Assembly (NCBI RefSeq): GCF_014212135.1
Contig: NZ_JACJVQ010000011.1
Location: 62,001 to 126,000, forward strand
Direction of reading: 5' to 3'
From: Cohnella thailandensis
Lineage (GTDB): Bacteria > Bacillota > Bacilli > Paenibacillales > Paenibacillaceae
Length of the DNA stretch: 64,000 nucleotides
A program made the position numbers and the translations under genes. Positions 8,757 through 17,884 of the stretch are shown piece by piece. Under the pieces are notes generated by a model. The model ran no database searches. It worked only from the letters and a program-made list of their open reading frames with translations, and was not told the origin of the DNA. The stretch's first letter is position 1, and every line of letters starts with the position of its first letter.

Positions 8757-9902
8757 TTATTGCCAGAAAATCGTATTCGTCCCTCTAAGCCTTGCAAGCC
8801 CTTCGACAAAGAAGAAGTCCCCGTAGATAAGCGGCACGTCGACGTTCTTGCCTTCCGGGTAGTGGCCCGTGCCGTGCAGGATAAGGCCCTCTTGCTCCGG
8901 GTTCTCCCAATCGCCGTAGTTGCGGTAGAGAGATTCCAGGATTCTCTCCGCCGCCTTGCGATAGCTGTCCGCTTCCCGCTCGCCGACCTGATCGGCGATA
9001 AGCAGCAGGCCGCTCGCGGCGCAGGCTCCCGCCGAGGAATCGCGATACTTCGTCGCCTCGGGCGGGAGGCGGAAGTCCCAATGCGGCACCGAATCCTCGG
9101 GCAACTGCGAGAGAAAGAAATGGGCGACGCGCTTGGCGGCGTCCAGGAAACGCCGCTGGCCCGTATGGTGGTAGGACAGCGCCAGGCCGTAAATCGCCCA
9201 TGCGGTGCCGCGCGACCAAGCGGATTCCGGCGCGTAGCCCTGACCGCCAAGCGCTTGGATTCTCTCTCCCGTGGCGGAATCGAACTGAACGATATGATAG
9301 ACGGAGCCGTCCGGCCGGACGAAATGGTCCAGCACCGTCTCCATGTGCGCCGCGGCAACGTGAGCGTATCTCGGATCGCCGCTCTCCTTGGTTGCCCAAT
9401 GCAGGAGCGGCATGTTCATGCAGCAGTCGATGATCGCGATGCCGGAGTTGTCTTCCCCTTCGGACCAGGGGTTCCAGGCTCGGATGTAGCGGCCCTTGAG
9501 GTTAAACCGGCCCGCGAGGTAGTTCGCCGCCTGCAGCGCGCGGCGGCGGGAGTTCTCGCTGCCCGTCAGCCGGTACGACGCGATGCTCGTCAGCGTCCAC
9601 ATGAAGCCCATGTCATGGTCAAGCTTCTCGTATCGGTGCAGGACCTCGTCCAGACGGTCCTCGCAGCCTTCCGCGAGAACGCGGAACCGCCCGTTGCCGG
9701 TTCCTTCGTACAGCTGCCACAGCATCCCCGGCCAGAAGCCCGCGGTCCACCAGTGCGGCGCCTCCAGCGCGTAGGTGCCGTTCACGCTGGCGTGCGGGAA
9801 GCCCGTGCCGATCCGCTCGGCGATACGGGCGACCTTATTCGCGGCTGCTCTCCACGCTTCTTCCAGCCAGTCCATCCTCTCCGCGTTCTGCTCGATGGTC
9901 AA
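8757..9902 (-). CDS. GH88 unsaturated glucuronyl hydrolase
   Basis: A 381-aa protein of the GH88 family, which removes the 4,5-unsaturated uronic acid left at the non-reducing end by polysaccharide lyases through a hydration mechanism. It has the (alpha/alpha)6-barrel signatures HWWTAGFWPGMLW, the Asp-containing LDHDMGFMW, AIIDCCMNMPLLHWA and SAWSRGTAWAIYGL. The two Asp residues correspond to the catalytic pair known for this family. No signal peptide, hence cytoplasmic. It starts at a TTG overlapping the stop of the upstream lyase (TTGA), with GAGGAG 5 bases before it, so the two are translationally coupled. This pairing implies the lyase product is the substrate. Confidence 0.92.
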   Translation of the reverse strand: MTIEQNAERMDWLEEAWRAAANKVARIAERIGTGFPHASVNGTYALEAPHWWTAGFWPGMLWQLYEGTGNGRFRVLAEGCEDRLDEVLHRYEKLDHDMGFMWTLTSIASYRLTGSENSRRRALQAANYLAGRFNLKGRYIRAWNPWSEGEDNSGIAIIDCCMNMPLLHWATKESGDPRYAHVAAAHMETVLDHFVRPDGSVYHIVQFDSATGERIQALGGQGYAPESAWSRGTAWAIYGLALSYHHTGQRRFLDAAKRVAHFFLSQLPEDSVPHWDFRLPPEATKYRDSSAGACAASGLLLIADQVGEREADSYRKAAERILESLYRNYGDWENPEQEGLILHGTGHYPEGKNVDVPLIYGDFFFVEGLARLRGTNTIFWQ

Positions 9903-11785
9903 TTCGTCTCCTCCGTTTTCTCAAAGTCGAATCGCAGCTCGATCTTGAAGTTCGGCTCGCGGCTCTTCTTCACGAAGTCGAGCGCATGCCAGGTTTCCTC
10001 GCGGCCCATGTGGCCGCGATAAGTCCGTCTCTCCGAGCGCGCTTCCAGCTCGCTCGGATCGTACGCGATGCGCAGCGCGAAGCCCGCCTCGCCGCGCAGC
10101 AGCACGCTGCCGCTCTCCGCCTGCGGGGAGAGGCGGGTCACGATTCTCTCCGCCACGCTCTCCGGCGGCGCGGAGAACGCGTACTCGTCCGTCAACGTGA
10201 GCGACGGAAGCTCCGCCTTCCGCCAGACGAAGCTCCGGACGAGCGAGGTCAGCGCCTCCTGCCGATAGGCGGAGCTCATCTCGATCGCGAATCGCGCCTC
10301 CTCCTCGCCGCAGACGGCCTCGAGGACCGTCCCGGCGCTCTCGCGCCCGGGGAGCTGCCCGGCTCCGTTCACGATCGGAACCGCGTGGCCCTGCGAGCCG
10401 TTGCAATCGTACTCGTAGCGCCGGGGCCCGAAGTAATCGGCCGTGTATTCCCCGCTGCCGAGGTCGGAGACGAACGTCTCCCTTCCCGCGAGCAGGATAA
10501 ACTGGCCGATGTCGTTGTGGTTGTGGGGCTCGTCGTTATGCCCCCCCTTCGCGGCGAAGCCGAACGTCCCGGCCCCCGTCCTCTGCCGGGACACGAGCCA
10601 CTTGGCGTCCTCCAGGTACTCGTCCGCCGTCGCCCAGTCCGATCCGCCCTTCGCCGGATCGAACCAGAGGAAGCCCCGCAGGATCGGCGCCCAGCGGCTG
10701 CAATGGTCTTCCGTATACGCCGCGCGCAGCTCGGCCGGGGGCACCTCCGCGTCCGGATACCGCTCCGCAAGATAATGCAGCAGCCCAAGCGGCAGCTTCT
10801 TCCGGGCGGACGAATCGGAGAAGTTCACCGCCAAATCCCCCGCTAAGTAGCTCTTCTGCGGGAACGTCGCGATGCGGCGCACCTTCTCCGGAGCGAACAG
10901 GTCCGCCTTGCCTCCGGTCCTGCGGTACAGCAGGTCGGCAAAATAACAGTAATAGCCGAAGCCGTAAATCCAGTAATTGATCCCCTCGAGGCAGGCCCCG
11001 TCCTCCCCGAAGCCTTCGAGGTAGCACTCCACGCTGCCGATCGCCCTCCCGATGACCGCCGCCAGCCGCGGGTCGCCGCTTGGCATCGTCAGCATGGCGG
11101 CGCTGGCGATCGAGCCCGCGCAGACGGCCGACCAGTTGTGCGTGAACGTCTCCCAATGGAAGCCCGGCCCTTCGAGATACGGCCGGAAAATCCGCTCCTC
11201 GAGCTCCCGGCTCATTCGCTCGCGGATCAGCGGAGGCAGCCTGTCGCCGAGCAGCACGGCGATCTCGCTTAACGTAAAGCCCGTCTCCGCCGCGAACAGG
11301 TCGACGTGGACCCGGGCGTTGGAGTCCGGCGCGTGCGCGGGCACGGACCACGTGTACTCGTCGCAGATCGCCCAGATGGCGTCGGCGAGAAGCTCGCCGT
11401 ATTCCTTCCGCTCCGGCTCCAGCAGGGCAAGCAGGGCGAACGTGTTCAGCCGCCGTCTCCGCTCGAAGTATGCGCTCTCATATTCGCGCCGGGTGCCCTG
11501 CTTTCGGTATAGCATGAACAACGAATAGGGCAAATCCGGCGTCGGAGCCTTTTCCAACCGGACGAATTCCTCGCGAATCTCGTCGATCGTCGCCTTGTGG
11601 TCGGGCGAGGCGGCAAGCCTCCGCCAATAGGCCTCTCTATCGTCCTCTTTAATCCCGTATAGCGCGAGGCCGGTTACGTTCGACTCGATCAGCGCCCTCC
11701 GAAGAGCTTCCCCTTCGGGAACGTATTGCCTCAACGTACCCGGCGTGCTTTCCTGCTTCTCCTTCGCGATCTCCGCTTCCCTCAT
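9899..11785 (-). CDS. Heparinase II/III-like polysaccharide lyase
   Basis: A 628-aa protein with an N-terminal alpha-helical toroid domain (about residues 60-360, including HVDLFAAETGFTL, HNWSAVCAGSI and GINYWIYGFGYYC) and a C-terminal heparinase II/III beta domain containing GGHNDEPHNHNDIGQFIL (near residue 410). Such enzymes cleave uronic-acid linkages by beta-elimination. Tyr and His candidates are present, but the exact glycan cannot be read from the sequence. No signal peptide is visible, so it would cleave imported oligosaccharides in the cytoplasm. It is the first gene of a three-gene unit and is coupled to GH88 by a 4-base overlap. The 171-bp gap before it, after the yesN-like gene, shows no clear promoter. 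Confidence 0.88.
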   Translation of the reverse strand: MREAEIAKEKQESTPGTLRQYVPEGEALRRALIESNVTGLALYGIKEDDREAYWRRLAASPDHKATIDEIREEFVRLEKAPTPDLPYSLFMLYRKQGTRREYESAYFERRRRLNTFALLALLEPERKEYGELLADAIWAICDEYTWSVPAHAPDSNARVHVDLFAAETGFTLSEIAVLLGDRLPPLIRERMSRELEERIFRPYLEGPGFHWETFTHNWSAVCAGSIASAAMLTMPSGDPRLAAVIGRAIGSVECYLEGFGEDGACLEGINYWIYGFGYYCYFADLLYRRTGGKADLFAPEKVRRIATFPQKSYLAGDLAVNFSDSSARKKLPLGLLHYLAERYPDAEVPPAELRAAYTEDHCSRWAPILRGFLWFDPAKGGSDWATADEYLEDAKWLVSRQRTGAGTFGFAAKGGHNDEPHNHNDIGQFILLAGRETFVSDLGSGEYTADYFGPRRYEYDCNGSQGHAVPIVNGAGQLPGRESAGTVLEAVCGEEEARFAIEMSSAYRQEALTSLVRSFVWRKAELPSLTLTDEYAFSAPPESVAERIVTRLSPQAESGSVLLRGEAGFALRIAYDPSELEARSERRTYRGHMGREETWHALDFVKKSREPNFKIELRFDFEKTEETN

Positions 11786-11956
11786 CCGTCCGTTCCACTC
11801 CTTCTCCGTCTCTCCTTATTAGGCGAAGGGACCTTGTCCTTCCCGTTATCTAAAATTGTATAGAAGTTAGCCCCCGGGTCCACCAGGATTTTTTCCACTT
11901 TTTCCTGTCATTTTGTCTCTTCGCGCCTCGCGTCCCAGTCCCTCGTCCCTTGCCTG

Positions 11957-13558
11957 TCAGCCCCGGTATTCCGCCGGAGTGACCCCCGCGTGCCCCTTGA
12001 ACGTCTTGATGAAGTAGCTCTGGTTGTCGTAGCCGAGCATCTCGCAGATCTCCCCGACGGTGCGGTTCGTCTGGTCGAGCAGCTCCTTCGCCCTCTCCAT
12101 CTTCATCCGGGTCACGTACTCGATGAAGGTGATCCCGACCTCCTTCTTGAACAGCCGGCTGAAGTAGCTCGCGTTCAGGTGCAGCTGCTCCGCCACCTCG
12201 TCCAGCCCGATTCTCCGGTGCAAATTCAGCGAGACGAACCTGCACGCCTCGGCCACCTCCGAGCGCCTTGTCGTCGCGGCTCCGGAGCCCCGGGTCTCCA
12301 GGATTCCCCGGAGATGCCCGGTCAGCCAGTCCCGGAGATCGCCCAGCGAGTCGATGTCGACGATCTCCTTGTGCAGCGTGTCGGCCGTGTAGCTCGAGCG
12401 CAGGGATTGGAGCGAATGAAGCTTCAGCTTCAGGTCGAGCAGCAGCTTGAGCACCCAATCCTTCACCGTCTCGGGCGGATATTCCCGCTGCCGAATGACC
12501 TGGATCCAGCGCCGGACCGCTTCTCCAGCTTCCTTCTCGCCCTTGCCGACGAGGACGTCGCGAAGCTCCCGGCTCGCTTCGTCATATCGCTCGAACAGGT
12601 CCTCTCCGGCGGCGGGCAGCTCCCTGCGCTTCGCGATTTCTCCCTCCGCGAGATAGAAGCGCTGCTCCGCGCTCCCGACCAGCTCGCCGAGCTCCTGCTT
12701 CAGCGCCTCCGGCGTCCGGCAGCCCTCTCCGACGATGAAGGACATCCGCAGCTTCAATACGTTCCGCAGCGTCTCTTGAACCTGCTCGAGAACCTTCCTC
12801 GTTTGCTCGTAGATGTTCGTCTTCAGGCTCGGCTTATAGGAGAACAGCAGCAGCGAGCGCCTAACGCCGTAGCCGACGTGCTGCACCCTCGGCTCCATCC
12901 CCTCCAGCACCTCGTCGAGTACGTTGCCGATCGCGAACTGGAGCGTCTGCTCCGAGGTGAACCGCGGCTTCGCCTGCCGGAAGTTGTCCAGGCAGCCGAC
13001 GACCGGAAGGCAGGCTTCGCCCTCCAGCAGCAGGCCGTAGTCCTTCGCTTCCCGGCGCCACTGCTCCGGCGAGAGCAGCGGCTGCTCGATGAAGCTCTTC
13101 AGCGCCTTCTCCTTGCGCAGCCCCTTCGACTCCGTCGCCAGCTGCTTGAGCCGCGCCTGCTCCCAGTTCATTTGCTTCTCCTCGTCGAGGCTCGCCTTGA
13201 ACAACGCGAGCTGCTTCTCCAGGTCCGCCGGGTCGAGCGCGTCCTTCAGGAAGTACTCCTGCACGTTCAGCCGCATCGCCTGCCGGGCGTATTGGAACTC
13301 GTCGTGGCAGCTTAGGATGGCGATGCGCAGAGCGGGCTTCTGCTCCTTCATCCGGGAGACGAGCGTAAGGCCGTCCATCTCCGGCATCCCGATGTCGGTG
13401 ATCAGAATGTCCGGCATCTCCGCCTGGGCGTGCTCCCACGCGCTCCGGCCGTTCTCGTGCATTCCCGTCAGGCTCAGGCCCAGCCTCTCCCAATCGATCG
13501 CTGTCGAGAGGAGCTCCAGCACGGGGTAGTCATCGTCCGCCAGCATCACTTTGTACAT
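11957..13558 (-). CDS. AraC-type response regulator (YesN-like)
   Basis: A 533-aa response regulator with an N-terminal receiver domain (residues 1-120; acidic pocket ADDD near 7-10, phospho-acceptor Asp55 in ITDIGMPEMDG, switch Lys in YFLKD). A long linker follows, and an AraC-type double helix-turn-helix occupies about 430-533 (DEVAEQLHLNASYFSRLFKKE and GEICEMLGYDNQSYFIKTFK). It is the cognate partner of the upstream sensor kinase, whose 3' end overlaps it by 29 bases. It is expected to activate the adjacent ABC importer and lyase genes when the sensor detects glycan fragments. Start ATG with GGAGGAG 7 bases upstream. Confidence 0.93.
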   Translation of the reverse strand: MYKVMLADDDYPVLELLSTAIDWERLGLSLTGMHENGRSAWEHAQAEMPDILITDIGMPEMDGLTLVSRMKEQKPALRIAILSCHDEFQYARQAMRLNVQEYFLKDALDPADLEKQLALFKASLDEEKQMNWEQARLKQLATESKGLRKEKALKSFIEQPLLSPEQWRREAKDYGLLLEGEACLPVVGCLDNFRQAKPRFTSEQTLQFAIGNVLDEVLEGMEPRVQHVGYGVRRSLLLFSYKPSLKTNIYEQTRKVLEQVQETLRNVLKLRMSFIVGEGCRTPEALKQELGELVGSAEQRFYLAEGEIAKRRELPAAGEDLFERYDEASRELRDVLVGKGEKEAGEAVRRWIQVIRQREYPPETVKDWVLKLLLDLKLKLHSLQSLRSSYTADTLHKEIVDIDSLGDLRDWLTGHLRGILETRGSGAATTRRSEVAEACRFVSLNLHRRIGLDEVAEQLHLNASYFSRLFKKEVGITFIEYVTRMKMERAKELLDQTNRTVGEICEMLGYDNQSYFIKTFKGHAGVTPAEYRG

Positions 13559-15371
13559 CGGGGGTCTCCTCCTTAAGCGGGATGTTCATTCGAATGACGG
13601 TACCGATGCCCGGCTCGCTGCTCATGCTCATCCGGAAAGCGTCCCCGAACACCATCCGCATCCGTTCCGCGACGTTGTCCAGGCCGATGCCCGAGAAGCC
13701 GCCGCCCTCGCGCTCCTCCGTCGCCGCCGCGCGGGCGGCGGCCGCTTCGAGCCGGCTGCTCACCGCAAGCAGCCGATCCGCCTCCATGCCCGAGCCGTCG
13801 TCGGAAACGACGAGGCGCAGGAAGCCCGGCGCCATCTCGGCCCGGATGGCGATCGTGCCGGCCTGCTGCTTGAGCCCGTGAATAAGAGCGTTCTCGACGA
13901 CCGGCTGCAGGAAGAAGCGCGGAACCTTCGCCAGGAACGCTTCCTGCGGAACGTCCAGATGGAGCTCCACTTCCTCCTTCTGCCGCAGGTTCATCAGCTC
14001 GACGTAGCTGGCGACGAGATCCAGCTCCTCGTGAAGGAAAATCTCGTCCTTCTCCTTGCTGATCGTCATGCGAAGCAACTTGGACAGCGAGCTGATCATC
14101 TTGGCGCTGTCCGGGTCTCCCTTCATGAGCACCTTCATCCGGATCGAATTCAGCACGTTGAACAGGAAGTGCGGATTGATCTGGGCCTGAAGCATCCGCA
14201 GCTCCGCCTTGCGCTTGCGCGCGTGCGTGTCGGACACCTCGGCGATCATCTCCTTGACCCTATCCATCATCTGGTCGAAAAGAAACCCCAGCCGACCGAT
14301 CTCATCCTTGCCGCGAACGCCGGAACGAACGTCGAGATTGCCTCTTTGCACCGCGCTCGTCACTTTGCCGAGCCTGACGAGCGGCTTCGTGAACGCGCGC
14401 AGCAGCGCGAGCAGCAGCAGGAGGAACGCGACGAAGGAGACGATCTGAAGCAGGAAGACCCGGTTAAAAATCGAGCTGATGTCGACGATAGCCGCTTGGT
14501 AAGGCTGCACGGAGACGAGGCTCCAGTCCGTGAACGCGATCGATTGGCGCGCGATAAGCACCTTCTCCCCGCCGATCCTCGCGATCGACCAGGATTGGTC
14601 GCCGTCGCCGGAAGGTCCGTACATGGACATTCGGCCGATCTTGGCGCTGTCGGCGCTGGATACGACCCTCCCCGCCCCGTCGATCATCTCCAGCTCCTGT
14701 CCGGAATTGAGGCGGCTGAAGATGCCGCTGATCTGGTCCTCCATCGCCGTCACGACGATATACCCGTAAATGTCGGAATTCTCCAGCCGGAGCGTCCGTC
14801 CGACGGACAGCTGGTAGGGATGATCCAGCTTCTCCAGGGCGAAGCCGGTCGGCTCCGCTCCGGTCCAATACGAATGGAAGCCCCGAAGCTCCTGAAGCTT
14901 CGGGAACCACGGTTCCTTCAGGAGGTTCTTCGGATTGTAGTCCTCCACGGAATAGTTCGTGAACGAGCGGCCGTTCGCGAGCAGCACGGTTACGAACGTC
15001 TTCTCCCCGAGAGCCGTCAGGCTGTCCAGCTGGTCGCGAACGCGGCTCGCTTCCGTGAACTCCTCGTAGCTGTTCCAGCCCGGCTCCCCTTCGGCGGGAG
15101 CTTGCTTAAAGTAAGAGTTCAAGTCCGAGCTGACCTGAATATAGTTGGCGATGTTCAGCATGTTCTTCAGAAGGTTCGTGACCGAGCCGTTCACGAGCTC
15201 CATCGAATCCTGAGCGTTCGAGACCGCCTGCTTCTTCACCGCTTCCTGCGTTAGAAAGTTATAGGTTAATAGAGTCAAGAAAGCGGGTACGAGAATGCAG
15301 ACGATCGAAGCCGCCATCAGCCGCTGACGGACCGACCGAAGCGTGAGCCACTCCCTGATGCGATGCCGCAA
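13530..15371 (-). CDS. Sensor histidine kinase (YesM-like)
   Basis: A 613-aa membrane kinase with two transmembrane segments (near residues 21-40 and 305-326 from the chosen start) enclosing an extracellular Cache-type sensor domain. A HAMP linker follows, then a His_kinase domain with phospho-acceptor His in AQINPHFLFN (about residue 401) and an HATPase domain (VVENALIHG, DDGSGM, GIGLDNV). The frame opens at a TTG at 15419, but that codon lies at the edge of the terminator. The TTG at 15371 has GGGAGGAG at 6-base spacing and is preferred; an ATG at 15404 has a weaker site. The gene abuts a strong terminator, so it is likely expressed by limited read-through from the importer genes. Confidence 0.9.
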   Translation of the reverse strand: MRHRIREWLTLRSVRQRLMAASIVCILVPAFLTLLTYNFLTQEAVKKQAVSNAQDSMELVNGSVTNLLKNMLNIANYIQVSSDLNSYFKQAPAEGEPGWNSYEEFTEASRVRDQLDSLTALGEKTFVTVLLANGRSFTNYSVEDYNPKNLLKEPWFPKLQELRGFHSYWTGAEPTGFALEKLDHPYQLSVGRTLRLENSDIYGYIVVTAMEDQISGIFSRLNSGQELEMIDGAGRVVSSADSAKIGRMSMYGPSGDGDQSWSIARIGGEKVLIARQSIAFTDWSLVSVQPYQAAIVDISSIFNRVFLLQIVSFVAFLLLLLALLRAFTKPLVRLGKVTSAVQRGNLDVRSGVRGKDEIGRLGFLFDQMMDRVKEMIAEVSDTHARKRKAELRMLQAQINPHFLFNVLNSIRMKVLMKGDPDSAKMISSLSKLLRMTISKEKDEIFLHEELDLVASYVELMNLRQKEEVELHLDVPQEAFLAKVPRFFLQPVVENALIHGLKQQAGTIAIRAEMAPGFLRLVVSDDGSGMEADRLLAVSSRLEAAAARAAATEEREGGGFSGIGLDNVAERMRMVFGDAFRMSMSSEPGIGTVIRMNIPLKEETPDVQSDAGGR

Positions 15372-15417
15372 GTCGAACTCCTCCCGTCCATGCTCGTGCC
15401 CCATGCTCCGCGGGGCC

Positions 15418-15441
15418 AAAAAAGGGGGCGATAGCGCCCCC
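15418..15441 (-). terminator. Terminator between importer lipoprotein and sensor kinase
   Basis: Perfect stem GGGGGCG / CGCCCCC with a 4-base loop, followed on the minus strand by TTTTTT. It lies 24 bases after the solute-binding-protein stop and immediately before the kinase start. Confidence 0.9.
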
Positions 15442-15464
15442 GCTTGACCCGATTATAGCAGACG

Positions 15465-16886
15465 TTACTTTTTGTTCGAATCGATTATTTTCTGCACGCG
15501 CTCCTGCGAGTTTTTGACCGTCGTGTCGATGTCCTGGTTGCCGAGGATCAGCTTCTCGTATTCCTCGTTGACCGCTTTGTACACTTCCGCCTGATAGGAA
15601 GCCGGAGGCACGATCTGCGACGCCTTGGAATTGACGAGCGTATCGACGAGGGATTGCTTGTCGACCTTCTCCGGATTCTTCGTGCCGCCGAGGATCGTGT
15701 CGATGATCGAAGCGACCTGCTCGCTCTTCACCTGGCTCCAGGCCGGAATGTTCTTGCCTTGCACGATCTGGCCTTCCGTCGTGTACCAGCGGACGAAGTC
15801 GTACGCTTCCTGCTTATGCTTCGAGCTGGCGGCGACCGCCACGTAGTCGGTCGTGACCGGCGTGTAGCCGATCGGATCGGACGGGTTGTTCTTCGGGAAC
15901 GGGGCGACGGCCACGTTAAACGTCAGAGGCACCTTCTCCGTGCCGCCGATCTCCGTGTTCATCCAGCTGCCGATCGTCAGCATGCTCGCGGATTGGTTGA
16001 AGAACTGAGTCCGGTAAGCCAGCTTCTGCGAGATGATGTCCGAATAAGGAACCGACGATTGGTCTTCCTTCTCCATCTTCACGCGAAGCTCGAGCGTCTT
16101 CTTGAAGTTCGGGTTATCCAGGTTGGAGGAACCGTCCGCCTTCAGCAGGTCGGAATCCGTCGGCTGGTTCTCGAGCATGAGCTTCAGGTACTCCAGCCAG
16201 CCGCCGTTCTGAGGGCCGTGGAAGTAAGTGCCGTAGCGCTTGCTCGCGCCTTCGCCCTTCGTCAGCTGCTTCGCGTAGCCGGCGTAGTCGTCCCAGGTCC
16301 AATCCGTTGGGACCTTGAGCCCGGCTTCGTCGAGATGATCCTTGTTCAGAAGCACGTACCAAGGGTTGAACTTGCCCGGAAGAGCGTAGACCTTGCCGTT
16401 CAGGTGGGTGTCGACCTTGTAGTCCGTCTCCACCTGATAGCCGTCCTTCGCGATGAAGTCGTCGAGCGGCTCCGCCATGCCGAGGGAGACGCGCTGCGCG
16501 TAGCCGGCCGGGTCGCTGAACATCAGGATGTCCATGACTTCGGACGAGGCGGCCGCCAGATCCAGCTTCTTGGACGCTTCCTGCGTATCGCCCTTCTCGC
16601 TGAGTTGAACGAGCTCGACCGTAATGCCCGGGTGGGACTCCTCGTAAGCGTTCAGCGTCTGCTTCCAGTTGTAAGCTTCCTCCGTGCCGTACGTGTATAG
16701 CCTCAGGTTCACCTTCTGCGCCGGCTCGGACGGGCTCGCGCTCGGGCTGGAGCTCGCTCCCGAAGCGGGAGCGGAGGCGGACGGAGACGCGTTGCCGCCG
16801 TTGTCGTTGTTGCCGCCGCAGCCGGCGAGCAGGCCGATGGCCATCAGGCCCGCGACCGTGCCGGCCGCCATTTTTTTCTTCATCAT
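15465..16886 (-). CDS. Extracellular sugar-binding lipoprotein of ABC importer
   Basis: A 473-aa family 1 solute-binding protein. The lipobox LLAGC near residues 20-24 predicts a lipid-anchored Cys, followed by a Ser/Pro/Ala-rich linker typical of Paenibacillaceae and then the two-lobed binding domain (from about VNLRLYTYG). It should capture oligosaccharides outside the membrane and hand them to the two permeases encoded just upstream. The ATG at 16886 is chosen because GAGGAGGG precedes it and it leads straight into the signal peptide; the frame begins 14 codons earlier. The upstream gap contains a perfect cre site (17001-17014) and a TATAAT, suggesting an additional carbon-controlled promoter for this gene. 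No ATPase gene is present; a shared MsmX-like ATPase is usual. Confidence 0.93.
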   Translation of the reverse strand: MMKKKMAAGTVAGLMAIGLLAGCGGNNDNGGNASPSASAPASGASSSPSASPSEPAQKVNLRLYTYGTEEAYNWKQTLNAYEESHPGITVELVQLSEKGDTQEASKKLDLAAASSEVMDILMFSDPAGYAQRVSLGMAEPLDDFIAKDGYQVETDYKVDTHLNGKVYALPGKFNPWYVLLNKDHLDEAGLKVPTDWTWDDYAGYAKQLTKGEGASKRYGTYFHGPQNGGWLEYLKLMLENQPTDSDLLKADGSSNLDNPNFKKTLELRVKMEKEDQSSVPYSDIISQKLAYRTQFFNQSASMLTIGSWMNTEIGGTEKVPLTFNVAVAPFPKNNPSDPIGYTPVTTDYVAVAASSKHKQEAYDFVRWYTTEGQIVQGKNIPAWSQVKSEQVASIIDTILGGTKNPEKVDKQSLVDTLVNSKASQIVPPASYQAEVYKAVNEEYEKLILGNQDIDTTVKNSQERVQKIIDSNKK

Positions 16887-17000
16887 CGTTAAGACACCCT
16901 CCTCGAATAGGCACTTCTGATGGGACATCTCAAATTATAGAAGGTGACACTTTCTACCTCATGACACAATATTTACTTTATTTAAACTATTTTGACTACT

Positions 17001-17014
17001 TGTGATCGCTTACA
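17001..17014 (-). promoter_or_regulatory. cre site (CcpA operator) upstream of the binding-protein gene
   Basis: Read on the minus strand, TGTAAGCGATCACA matches the catabolite-responsive element consensus TGWAANCGNTNWCA at every position. It lies between the permease stop codon and the lipoprotein gene, upstream of a TATAAT, so CcpA repression of the importer's most abundant component is likely. Confidence 0.7.
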
Positions 17015-17854
17015 TCAGCCCTTGACGCCGCCCAGCGCGATCCCTTCGATGACGCTTTTCTGGCCGATCACGAACACGATGAACAGCGGCAGGATGGCCG
17101 AGACGGCGGCCGCCATGATAAGGGAGTAAAACTCGCCGCTCATGGACGTGAACTTCTGCATCGCGAGCGTAAGCGTGAACAGCTTGTCGGAACGGAGGAA
17201 AATCAGCGGGTTCTGGTAGTCGTTCCACGTCCAGATGAAGCGCAGGATCGCATAGGTCGCGACGGCCGGCTTCACTAGGGGGAACCCGATTCGCCAGAAA
17301 ATCCGGAAGTGGCCCGCGCCGTCGATCTTGGCCGATTCGATAAACTCCTGGTGAACCCCCATGAAGAACTGCCGCAGCATGAACGTGCCGAGAACGCTGA
17401 AGCTGCCGATAAGGATAAGCCCGATGTGGCTGTCGAACAAGCCGATGTTGCGGTACAGGATAAATTGCGGGACCAGAGTCGCCTGGCCCGGCACCATGTA
17501 CGTGGCGAGCACGATCATGAACAGGTACTTGCCGGCCTTGAACTGCACCTTGGAGAAACCGTAAGCCGCAAGGCTGGAAACGAAACAAGAGATAAGGGTT
17601 GTCGCTAGCCCTACTTTAATAGAATTCCAGTAATACCGGTAGAACGGATAGTCCCCGAACCAGACCTCCTTATAATTTTCGACGATGCGCCAATGCTTCG
17701 GGATCCACTGAATCGGATATGTGAACACTTCCGTCTCCAGCTTGAAGGAGGTGACCAGCATCCAGACGAACGGAAGCAGGAACAGGATGCTTAGGGCGAA
17801 CATGAAGACCGTAACCAATCCCCGCCGCCAGTCAAATTTCGTTTGCGTAACCAA
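17015..17854 (-). CDS. ABC sugar permease (MalG/LplC type)
   Basis: A 279-aa inner-membrane permease of the carbohydrate uptake type 1 family, with six predicted membrane helices. The cytoplasmic coupling (EAA-like) loop reads IESAKIDGAGHFRIFWRIGFPLVKP near the middle. It pairs with the permease encoded immediately upstream and the lipoprotein encoded downstream. The start is a TTG preceded by a GGGAGAGG-containing site. The substrate is inferred from the surrounding lyase, GH88 and two-component genes to be a uronate-containing oligosaccharide. Confidence 0.93.
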   Translation of the reverse strand: MVTQTKFDWRRGLVTVFMFALSILFLLPFVWMLVTSFKLETEVFTYPIQWIPKHWRIVENYKEVWFGDYPFYRYYWNSIKVGLATTLISCFVSSLAAYGFSKVQFKAGKYLFMIVLATYMVPGQATLVPQFILYRNIGLFDSHIGLILIGSFSVLGTFMLRQFFMGVHQEFIESAKIDGAGHFRIFWRIGFPLVKPAVATYAILRFIWTWNDYQNPLIFLRSDKLFTLTLAMQKFTSMSGEFYSLIMAAAVSAILPLFIVFVIGQKSVIEGIALGGVKG

Positions 17855-17884
17855 TGCCGCCTCTCCCCTTCCTTTTTGCCGCGA

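Noticed and set aside
6902..9358. An 818-residue open frame covering the DUF2264 gene and part of GH88
   Set aside because: Its first ~210 residues are Arg/Ser-rich out-of-frame translation of the GH88 gene. The real DUF2264 start is the ATG at 8731 with a ribosome binding site.
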